Assembly (NCBI GenBank): GCA_947475645.1
Contig: CANJNU010000062.1
Span: 1 to 6,413 of the forward strand
Origin: Bacteriovoracaceae bacterium
Lineage (GTDB): Bacteria > Bdellovibrionota > UBA1018
Direction: 5' to 3'
Length of the DNA: 6,413 bases
Shown: one piece after another, positions 1 to 5,122 of the stretch
How the letters are laid out: each line of letters begins with the position of its first letter
Numbering within the stretch: position 1 is the first letter of the stretch
The notes under the pieces: model-generated
Database searches by the model: none
What the model was told of the DNA's origin: nothing
Seen by the model: only the letters and a program-made list of their open reading frames with translations
Made by a program: the position numbers and the translations under genes

Positions 1-1
1 C

Positions 2-406
2 GAAGAAGCAAAGAGAGAATTTGCGAGAGCGCACTTTCAAGGCTGGCCGCATCCAATTCCCGATCTTCTCCGAGATACCGACTTTTCACTTAGCCATACC
101 TGGATGACTACCGACCTCGACCCTCTGCCAGAGCTTTCTTCAAGTAACATCGCGCTCATCGGCGATGCTGCGCATGCATTTCTTCCGTTTACCAGTCAGG
201 GGGTCAACGCGGCTCTCACCGATGCACTCACCCTGGGAGAGTTGCTTGACCAATACTGCATTCCTGAGGCGCTCCACCGGTATTCTTGCGTTCGTCGGCC
301 CGAGATCGAACAAACCGTCGAAGCAGGCAGACTCCTTCGCGAGCGCTTTCTCATGCCCGAGGCATTTGCCAACGATCCCAGCACGCTGATTCCACTCGCC
401 AAGTAA
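2..406 (+). CDS. FAD-dependent monooxygenase, C-terminal part (5' end outside window)
   Basis: This reading frame is open from the first bases of the window to a TAA at 404-406, so only the last 134 residues are present and the true start lies to the left. The key signature is the GDAAH motif (161-175), followed by a PFTSQGVNAALTDA segment. In group A flavoprotein monooxygenases (PHBH, kynurenine 3-monooxygenase and UbiH-type families) this is the second FAD-binding motif and the start of the helix that contacts the FAD pyrophosphate and isoalloxazine. The preceding FQGWPHPIPDLL segment also fits the family. Such enzymes use NAD(P)H and O2 to hydroxylate or epoxidise a substrate in the cytoplasm. 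The N-terminal Rossmann GxGxxG and the substrate-binding sheet are not visible, so the substrate cannot be named. The GDAAH-xxx-PF-xx-QG-x-NA pattern is reminiscent of kynurenine monooxygenase, but that is only a resemblance. It is tightly linked to the downstream aminotransferase gene. Confidence 0.85.
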   Translation, partial: EEAKREFARAHFQGWPHPIPDLLRDTDFSLSHTWMTTDLDPLPELSSSNIALIGDAAHAFLPFTSQGVNAALTDALTLGELLDQYCIPEALHRYSCVRRPEIEQTVEAGRLLRERFLMPEAFANDPSTLIPLAK

Positions 407-408
407 GG
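404..408 (+). promoter_or_regulatory. Ribosome binding site overlapping the monooxygenase stop codon
   Basis: TAAGG at 404-408 (within AAGTAAGG) lies 6 nt before the ATG at 415 and includes the upstream TAA stop. It supports 415 as the aminotransferase start over any more upstream codon, and suggests translational coupling between the two genes. Confidence 0.5.
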
Positions 409-414
409 CTTACA

Positions 415-1614
415 ATGAATCAAAAGTCATTCTTCGACGATTCTGAAGTGCCCATGAACCTACTTCGGCAGCGAGCTTACAACTTACGATGGGCCATGCA
501 GCCTGCAGATGTCATTGTCCTTACTGCGGCCGACCCCGACTTTCCCGTAGCGCCCGCCATTCGCGAGGCCCTTCAAGACTATATTTCGGGCGGCATCTTC
601 TCGTACGGACCGGCCGAGGGGCTTCCGGAGTTTAGGCAAGCCTGCGCGAAGGTTACCACCCAGCGCAAGGGCTATGCCTGCACTGCTCACCAAATTCTAG
701 CCGTCGACAGCGCCGCCGCCGGCATGATGCACATCGCTCGCCTCACGATTCAACCCGGAGACGAAGCGATAGTATTCGATCCCGTAGATTTTCTTTTTAA
801 AGCCTCGGTTGAGGCCGCAGGCGGAAGGGTGAAGCTACTTCCTGTCGATCCCGACACCGGAATATTTGATTTCGAAAAACTACCCGAACTTCTTACGCCA
901 CGAACCAAACTGCTCGGAGTCTGTAACCCCATTAATCCCGTAGGCCGCATTTTAACGCGCGAAGAGCTGGAGCTTTTAGGCAACTTCGCGGTTGAAAATA
1001 ACCTCTGGATATTGAACGACGAGATCTGGTCTGACATCATCTTCTCGGGTCAGACATTCATTAGCCTTCCTTCGATCAGTTCAGAAATCGCAGCGCGTAC
1101 ATTTACAGTTCATGGCTTTTCAAAAACATTTGGACTGGCGGGGCTTCGCGTGGGTTTTGTGATTTGTCCGACGCCCGAAGCGTTCGAGTCATTGACCGTG
1201 GTCTCGGCAGCCAGAACCACCATGACTGGAGTCAGCACACTTTCTCAAGTGGCCGCAACTGCCGCTTATGAGCACGGCTGGGACTGGGCCGAGCAATTTG
1301 TACGCCACCTTGAGTCGTTACGCGACTTGGGGGTTCAGAAGTTCTCGCAGCTCGAAGGCGTCAGCGTTCTGGCGCCTCAGGGAACTTACGTTCTTTTTCC
1401 GAACTTTACCGCCTGGAATTTACCCATGGAGCAGGTTTGCGACACGCTTCTTAAAAAGTACAAAGTAGCTACAGTGCCGGGTGCTGCACGCTGGTTTGGC
1501 CCAGGCGCCGAAGGGCATCTGCGGGTAGTTTTCTCGACGTCGCGCGAAATTTTCGAAGAAGGACTGAACCGCGTCATTCATGGCCTTACAGAAATTCGCA
1601 AATCAACTTGCTGA
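415..1614 (+). CDS. PLP-dependent aminotransferase, class I/II (fold type I)
   Basis: This complete enzyme of 399 residues starts at ATG 415, 8 bp after the monooxygenase stop and 6 nt after an SD-like TAAGG. The frame is open further upstream, but that part overlaps the monooxygenase and has no family similarity. Visible motifs are an N-terminal ADPDFPVAPAIREAL segment (MalY/PatB and aspartate-aminotransferase style), NPINPVG with the PLP-contacting Asn at residue 174, NDEIW with Asp202 that pairs with the pyridine nitrogen, FSKTFGLAGLRVGF with the Schiff-base Lys at residue 237, and GHLRVVFS with Arg370 expected to bind the substrate carboxylate. All key catalytic residues are present and the length is normal. 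The usual Tyr after D-E-x is Trp205 here. The protein is cytoplasmic, and the reaction is probably transamination of an amino acid or keto acid. A C-S lyase activity of the PatB/MalY type cannot be excluded, although Arg370 and the LAGLR motif favour an aminotransferase. Its partner reaction is probably the upstream monooxygenase. Confidence 0.93.
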   Translation: MNQKSFFDDSEVPMNLLRQRAYNLRWAMQPADVIVLTAADPDFPVAPAIREALQDYISGGIFSYGPAEGLPEFRQACAKVTTQRKGYACTAHQILAVDSAAAGMMHIARLTIQPGDEAIVFDPVDFLFKASVEAAGGRVKLLPVDPDTGIFDFEKLPELLTPRTKLLGVCNPINPVGRILTREELELLGNFAVENNLWILNDEIWSDIIFSGQTFISLPSISSEIAARTFTVHGFSKTFGLAGLRVGFVICPTPEAFESLTVVSAARTTMTGVSTLSQVAATAAYEHGWDWAEQFVRHLESLRDLGVQKFSQLEGVSVLAPQGTYVLFPNFTAWNLPMEQVCDTLLKKYKVATVPGAARWFGPGAEGHLRVVFSTSREIFEEGLNRVIHGLTEIRKSTC

Positions 1615-1635
1615 AGGCGGTAGATCAGTCATAAT
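1608..1635 (+). promoter_or_regulatory. Possible sigma70-type promoter for the SRPBCC gene
   Basis: TTGCTG (1608-1613) and CATAAT (1630-1635) are separated by 16 nt. The -10 element matches 5 of 6 consensus bases and the -35 element 3 of 6. The sequence overlaps the aminotransferase stop codon and lies about 40 bp before the ATG at 1674. It would allow independent expression, although read-through from the upstream operon is equally possible because I see no terminator in the 59-bp gap. Confidence 0.3.
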
Positions 1636-1673
1636 TTAGCAACAACGAACCCCTTTTCCCTCTCGGAGATTCT

Positions 1674-2201
1674 ATGCGCGTAGAAAACAAAGACATCGTC
1701 AATGGCCCCATCGATACTGTTTATAAAATCGTTCGCGATGATCTTTCCAAGCTTGTAGAGTTCATGCCCAACATCTCCAAGATTGAATGTAAGGAACGCA
1801 GCGAGGATAATGGGAAAATTCATATTCTGAATCACTGGTTTGCAAAAGGTGAAGTTCCGGCCATGGCTAAGAAGTTTATTAATCCAGATATTCTCTCTTG
1901 GAAGGATGTCGCAGTATGGGACGAAGCGACAAAAACAGTAGAATATCGACTAGAGAGCTTCGTTGCGAACTCGATCTTTAGCGTACGCGGAAAGAACACT
2001 TTCAAATCCGCGGCCGACCCGAGCAAAACCGAATTACTCGTGGTATGTGACATGGAAATTTATCCCGATAAAGTTCCGGGTGTGCCAAGACTTCTTGCTG
2101 GAACCATTAAGCCCGTCATCGAAGACTTTATTGGCAGACTACTTAAGCCGAATCTTACAAGCCTGGCGCAGGGCTTGAACCGGTACTTGGCGAAACAGTA
2201 A
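1674..2201 (+). CDS. SRPBCC/START-like superfamily protein, cytoplasmic
   Basis: This 175-residue protein starts at ATG 1674 with a good SD-like GGAG (1665-1668) 5 nt upstream. No signal peptide or membrane segment is visible. It has the shape of a single helix-grip (SRPBCC) domain: a first strand (residues 3-8), the helix pair IDTVYKIVRD-LSKLVEFMPN (12-33), alternating strands through about residue 130 including YRLESF (91-96) and LLVVCDMEIY (121-130), and a long C-terminal helix (about 139-173) that would close the hydrophobic cavity. The segment HWFAKGEVPAMAKKFINPDILSW and the VWDEATKTVEY strand resemble START-like lipid-binding and polyketide-cyclase-like proteins. Members bind lipids or other hydrophobic ligands and some are enzymes. 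No catalytic residues can be assigned, so neither ligand nor reaction is known. The 3' end overlaps the convergent START gene by 47 bp, and the C-terminal helix is encoded in that overlap. Confidence 0.8.
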   Translation: MRVENKDIVNGPIDTVYKIVRDDLSKLVEFMPNISKIECKERSEDNGKIHILNHWFAKGEVPAMAKKFINPDILSWKDVAVWDEATKTVEYRLESFVANSIFSVRGKNTFKSAADPSKTELLVVCDMEIYPDKVPGVPRLLAGTIKPVIEDFIGRLLKPNLTSLAQGLNRYLAKQ

Positions 2202-2865
2202 CTCCCAGAATTTCGGCTATTTTCGGAATCATTTTAAGGTCTGCCTTAAGAACTTGTTTTCGTAGTCCGCCAAAAGTGTTGGTTGGCCAAGCCTTTTGAA
2301 ACAGATTCACTAACCACTTCGGCACCGATCCTTTCGGATCGCCGTGCATCTCTGCGCTTACGAAAGTCTTCGTTCCATTCTCTCGCGATTCAATTTTCCA
2401 TTCACCATGAAGCTGGCCACGTACAAAATCTTTTACAGGCGCTTCGGGAACGTCAATTGAGTCCATGACTACGTAAATAAACTTTTTTTGGGGATCGACC
2501 GTTATTTTGGTATGACTTACAAAGTCCCGATCTGTCAGAAAAGCAGGCATTCCTAAGTGATTCTGAACAATAAATTCGTAAGTATTGAGCTTCTTTACAA
2601 TTGTGCACTGAACGAGTTGATGAACCCACTCTTTGGTTCGATCGCAATCCATAACCACGCTGGCCACTTTCGAAAGGGGGGCATCAATCATTCCTTCCCC
2701 ACGGAACGCAACCACAGAACTGCCCGGCACCTCTTTGCGAAACATTGCTACACCGTCTTGAAATCCCATACTCTCCCATGTCGTGTCCTCGGCGCGCGCC
2801 AGGCCGCTCGATACCGAAATCGTAATAGAGATAATAAAAAATAATCGCACCAAAAAAGCTTTCAT
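2155..2865 (-). CDS. Exported START-domain protein
   Basis: This 236-residue protein starts at ATG 2865-2863 with a strong GGAGGA site 5 nt upstream. Residues 1-25 form a classical Sec signal peptide: MKAFLVR, then a hydrophobic core of Leu, Phe and Ile, ending in ARA before Glu26. No lipobox Cys is present, so it is probably free in the periplasm or beyond. Residues about 30-220 form a START domain, with GVAMFRKEVPGSSVVAFRGEG, APLSKVASVVMDCDRTKEWV, FLTDRDFV and the C-terminal helix region DPKGSVPKWLVNLFQKAWP, all typical of bacterial START proteins. START domains carry one lipid or other hydrophobic molecule in a deep cavity, so a role in envelope lipid transfer or binding is plausible, but the ligand is unknown. 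The last ~15 residues (VTVSPSTGSSPAPGL) are a Ser/Pro/Gly tail outside the fold, encoded antisense to the end of the neighbouring SRPBCC gene. The gene is divergent from the TPR gene at 3009. Confidence 0.9.
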   Translation of the reverse strand: MKAFLVRLFFIISITISVSSGLARAEDTTWESMGFQDGVAMFRKEVPGSSVVAFRGEGMIDAPLSKVASVVMDCDRTKEWVHQLVQCTIVKKLNTYEFIVQNHLGMPAFLTDRDFVSHTKITVDPQKKFIYVVMDSIDVPEAPVKDFVRGQLHGEWKIESRENGTKTFVSAEMHGDPKGSVPKWLVNLFQKAWPTNTFGGLRKQVLKADLKMIPKIAEILGVTVSPSTGSSPAPGL

Positions 2866-2870
2866 GTTGA

Positions 2871-2876
2871 TCCTCC
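2871..2876 (-). promoter_or_regulatory. Strong ribosome binding site of the START gene
   Basis: On the minus strand GGAGGA lies 5 nt before the ATG at 2865. It is the best Shine-Dalgarno match in the window and fixes the START gene start, which is also required for the signal peptide. Confidence 0.75.
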
Positions 2877-2914
2877 GTCTCTAACCTATCGGTAGCAGAC
2901 TGTATTTTGAATAG

Positions 2915-2934
2915 TGTGTCCGAATGATCACACA
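2915..2934. repeat. Imperfect palindrome, possible operator
   Basis: The sequence is TGTGT at 2915-2919, 10 intervening bases, and ACACA at 2930-2934, mid-way between the divergent START and TPR genes. The right half includes TCACA, as in CRP/FNR-family sites, but with CRP spacing (N6) the left half is TGTCC rather than TGTGA. It could bind a dimeric regulator. With only 5-bp perfect arms, chance is a real possibility. Confidence 0.25.
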
Positions 2935-2948
2935 TCAGTTCCTCAATC

Positions 2949-2995
2949 TGGCCCACTATCAAGAAAATTTCGCACCACCCGACTGGGGTGGGCTG
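2949..2995 (+). other. Two mutually exclusive RNA hairpins in the TPR-gene leader
   Basis: CCACCC (2975-2980) pairs with GGGTGG (2986-2991) around a 5-nt loop. In competition, GCCCAC (2951-2956) pairs with GTGGGC (2988-2993), extendable by G-U pairs to 2949-2957 with 2987-2995. Both use the same G-rich strand, and a T-rich run (CTTTTT, 3001-3006) follows just before the ATG at 3009. The arrangement is like an attenuator or a translation-control switch. No function is shown, and short G/C-rich arms can arise by chance. Confidence 0.3.
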
Positions 2996-3008
2996 ATATT
3001 CTTTTTGC

Positions 3009-4070
3009 ATGCTCAACTTTATACGCTTTAAGCTAACGCCATCGAGACTTCTCACATCTGTAGCAGCCTTCGGTCTGATTAGCATGGCGTGCCCGAACCC
3101 CAGCCGCGCAAACGGAACCGCAATCGACCCGAACGATCCCCATATTATTGAAAAGGCTCTAGAACGGGGCATTTTGCTGCCGCAAAAGTATTTTCACAGG
3201 CAATGCGTTAAGGTTTCAGCCCAAGACAACTGTCTTCCCACCGGATTTGTAGATGCTGCAACCAAAGGCGAGCCATACAAATCGCTGTGGGAAATCGAGG
3301 TGATGATCGACAGCGAGAAAGCCGATGAGGCCGATCTGCGTCTGAAGGAGGTGATGAAGAACTTCCCTAACGAGCCCCGATCGTACTGGCTGGCCTCTAA
3401 GAATATCTTTTTTCGAGGAGAGCGAATGAGTCAACAGCAAACCGAGGCAAAAGGTGCACTCTACGAAGAAGGCATGAACCTAATGCAGAAATGTGTTGAA
3501 CTCGCGCCGCAAGAGATCAACTGCCTTCTTCACCACGGTACGATGGTGGGCCGTTGGTCGACCAACCAGGGCCTGATTAAGTCTGCCCGCAACGGAAAGA
3601 CCGTGGAACGCTCATGGAAGTCTGCGTTGGAAACGAACCAACACTACCGCTTCTCATCGGGGAATACTTCGATGGCAGCAACTCACTACGGTATGGGCGT
3701 CTTCTACCGCCTCGTTCCTGATAGCTTTTTGATGAAGCTGTTTTTTGGAGTGCGGGGCGATATCGAGAAATCGATTATGCACATCCAAAAAGCAGTCGAA
3801 ACGAACGAAGGTCAAATCGAGCTTCGCACCGAACTCACAGCAGCACTGCTTTGTAAGTCACGCCGCGATGATTCGGACATTGATCGCATTCGAGGTGCCC
3901 AGCAGGCCGACGCGTGTATGGGGCTGAAGCCCAATGATACCCTCGATCGGATTAGCCAAAACGACTGCAAGCGCCTGAAGGAAAATCCAGACCTAGGCTG
4001 CGGCTATAGCCGCGATAAGCAGCAGGAAACCAATCCCGATAAATTCAAGACGGACGGCAAGCAGTCCTAG
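3009..4070 (+). CDS. Exported TPR-like helical repeat protein, cysteine-rich
   Basis: This 353-residue protein probably starts at ATG 3009. An in-frame TGA at 2994-2996 leaves no better start upstream, and the next ATG (residue 26) would destroy the signal peptide. Residues 1-34 form a Sec signal: basic start, hydrophobic LLTSVAAFGLISMA, likely cleavage after SRA (34). A lipoprotein site at Cys28 (S-M-A-C) is a poor lipobox match. The mature protein is mostly helical: residues about 90-280 contain tandem helix pairs with TPR-like features, such as ADLRLKEVMKNFPNEPRSYWLAS, LYEEGMNLMQKCVELAPQEIN, MAATHYGMGVFYRLVP and IEKSIMHIQKAVETN. The GRWSTNQGL and KLFFGVRGDIEKSI segments faintly recall RMDN/TatT-type TPR proteins; this is an inference. 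Eight cysteines follow the signal (66, 75, 162, 172, 282, 303, 320, 331), compatible with periplasmic disulfides. The charged Lys/Gln-rich tail is probably disordered. TPR folds bind proteins or ligands, and no specific role can be assigned. It ends in a CTAG shared with the convergent cyclase gene. Confidence 0.85.
   Translation: MLNFIRFKLTPSRLLTSVAAFGLISMACPNPSRANGTAIDPNDPHIIEKALERGILLPQKYFHRQCVKVSAQDNCLPTGFVDAATKGEPYKSLWEIEVMIDSEKADEADLRLKEVMKNFPNEPRSYWLASKNIFFRGERMSQQQTEAKGALYEEGMNLMQKCVELAPQEINCLLHHGTMVGRWSTNQGLIKSARNGKTVERSWKSALETNQHYRFSSGNTSMAATHYGMGVFYRLVPDSFLMKLFFGVRGDIEKSIMHIQKAVETNEGQIELRTELTAALLCKSRRDDSDIDRIRGAQQADACMGLKPNDTLDRISQNDCKRLKENPDLGCGYSRDKQQETNPDKFKTDGKQS
4067..4070. 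other. Shared stop-codon palindrome CTAG of convergent genes
   Basis: CTAG supplies TAG on the plus strand (4068-4070, TPR-like gene) and TAG on the minus strand (4069-4067, diguanylate cyclase). The two coding regions therefore meet with no spacer, and no bidirectional terminator can lie between them. Confidence 0.9.
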
Positions 4071-5089
4071 GCTACTTCCTTCTTCTTCTCTACCTCACCC
4101 TGGGGGATGTCTTTGATCGACTGATAAGTGGTTACCCGGTTGCGGCCATTCTTCTTCGAGAAATAGACGCCCTGATCGGCTGCTTCCACGATCGACTGGG
4201 CGGTTTCACCATCCAGTGGATAGTTCGAAACGCCGATACTAATGCTCATGCAGCCCAACGGTTGGTGTTCTGCAAATGCGAAGGGGGTCGATGCAACCAG
4301 TGCTCTCATTCGTTCGGCAAGCACGTGGGCACCCTCTAAATCGGTTTCGGGGCAAAGCACAACGAACTCCTCGCCCCCGTAGCGCGCTACTAAGTCAACC
4401 GCGCGTGAGCTGTCTTTTACGAGCTTCGCAAAGTGCTTCAGAAGCTCATCGCCCGCAGGATGCCCGTTGTGGTCGTTATAATGTTTGAAATTGTCCATAT
4501 CGCAAAAAATAATTGAATACGTGGTTTTATAGCGCGACGCCCGTGCATGTTCGGCTTGAAGCGAGAGCTTAAAATGCCTAAAATTGTAGGCTTTCGTCAT
4601 TTCGTCGGTAATCGACATTTCTTCAAGCTTGCGATTGGCTTGTTGAATCTCTAGCAGATACTGCTTAGATCTCTCTTCGGCCTCGTACTCGCGAGTGACA
4701 TCTTTTGAGATCACTTGAACCACTTGTAAGTCATTACTGAGAAGCAAAACGCAAACAACAAAATCCATTAAGCGACGCTGGCCGTCTGGCAATCGCACCC
4801 AGCCATTCACCTGCCTTGGGTAATAACGACGTTTAGCAATGCGAAGTGCCTGTGAAAAAGTCTCGCGCTGATCTTCCTCAAGCCAATCCAAGAAAGCTTT
4901 TCCGAGTAGTTCCTCTCGGGGAACTTGATAGGCTCGTTCGCTCGAAGCATTACAATCCACAATCTGACTCGACTCTGCGTCGAGTAGAAAGGCCGAGTCG
5001 GTCAAGCGATCAAACAGGTCAGCATACTTGGCGAGTTCCGACAGATTAACATGAGGCTTTTTTCTAAAAGGGGGAGGCGTAATAGACAT
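4067..5089 (-). CDS. Diguanylate cyclase, PAS-GGDEF, soluble
   Basis: This 340-residue protein makes the second messenger cyclic di-GMP from two GTP. I place the start at ATG 5089-5087; an in-frame GTG at 5116-5114 would add nine Gly/Ser/Lys-rich residues but has no visible SD, whereas GAAGAG lies 7 nt before the ATG. Residues about 20-135 form a PAS domain (YADLFDRLTDSAFLLDAESSQIVDCN, ELLGKAF, RLPDGQRR, ISKDVT), a sensor for a ligand, redox state or partner. Residues about 135-160 are a charged helical linker of the kind that sets the cyclase dimer. The GGDEF domain covers 160-325: TDEMTKAYN, metal-binding Asp197 in CDMDNFKHYND, GHPAGDELL, the active-site GGEEF at 238-242 (bases 4364-4378), and the product-inhibition RAVD at 229-232 with the PleD-like spacing. 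No transmembrane segment is present. It lies just downstream of, and in line with, the acylase gene, and is probably cotranscribed with it. Confidence 0.95.
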   Translation of the reverse strand: MSITPPPFRKKPHVNLSELAKYADLFDRLTDSAFLLDAESSQIVDCNASSERAYQVPREELLGKAFLDWLEEDQRETFSQALRIAKRRYYPRQVNGWVRLPDGQRRLMDFVVCVLLLSNDLQVVQVISKDVTREYEAEERSKQYLLEIQQANRKLEEMSITDEMTKAYNFRHFKLSLQAEHARASRYKTTYSIIFCDMDNFKHYNDHNGHPAGDELLKHFAKLVKDSSRAVDLVARYGGEEFVVLCPETDLEGAHVLAERMRALVASTPFAFAEHQPLGCMSISIGVSNYPLDGETAQSIVEAADQGVYFSKKNGRNRVTTYQSIKDIPQGEVEKKKEVA

Positions 5090-5122
5090 ACCCCTACTCT
5101 TCGACCCAGAACCCACGCCAAA

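Larger units (their letters stand above)
2866..3008. promoter_or_regulatory. Divergent intergenic regulatory region
   Basis: This 143-bp region separates the minus-strand START gene from the plus-strand TPR-like gene and must hold promoters for both, unless they are read from elsewhere. It contains an imperfect palindrome at 2915-2934 (TGTGT, 10 nt, ACACA) and two overlapping hairpin possibilities at 2949-2995. I could not identify convincing -35/-10 pairs on either strand; AT-rich stretches such as TGTATTTTGAATAG (2901-2914) could contain one. The plus-strand gene has no clear Shine-Dalgarno next to its ATG. Confidence 0.5.

Noticed and set aside
286..414. N-terminal extension of the aminotransferase frame upstream of 415
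   Set aside because: It overlaps the clearly coding end of the monooxygenase, is Arg/Ser-rich without family similarity, and the ATG at 415 has an SD-like site and gives the normal family length.
1608..1642. TTGCT...AGCAA inverted repeat after the aminotransferase as a terminator
   Set aside because: It has only a 5-bp stem, a 25-nt loop and no T-tract, so it does not resemble an intrinsic terminator.
2975..3006. Rho-independent terminator reading (CCACCC hairpin followed by T-run)
   Set aside because: The T-run starts about 10 nt after the stem, and no plus-strand gene ends nearby that would need a terminator; kept only as part of the leader-structure finding.
3072..3095. Lipoprotein signal at Cys28 of the TPR-like protein
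   Set aside because: The residues before the Cys are S-M-A rather than a standard lipobox, and Pro follows the Cys; a signal peptidase I site after SRA at residue 34 fits better.
2684..3172. Open frame of 162 codons on the minus strand
   Set aside because: It lies antisense to the TPR gene start and in another frame of the START gene; its translation has no recognisable domain and would cover the whole divergent promoter region.
5090..5116. GTG start for the diguanylate cyclase
   Set aside because: No SD is visible before the GTG, and the extra residues (Gly/Ser/Lys) lie outside the PAS domain; the ATG at 5089 is preferred, though the GTG cannot be excluded.
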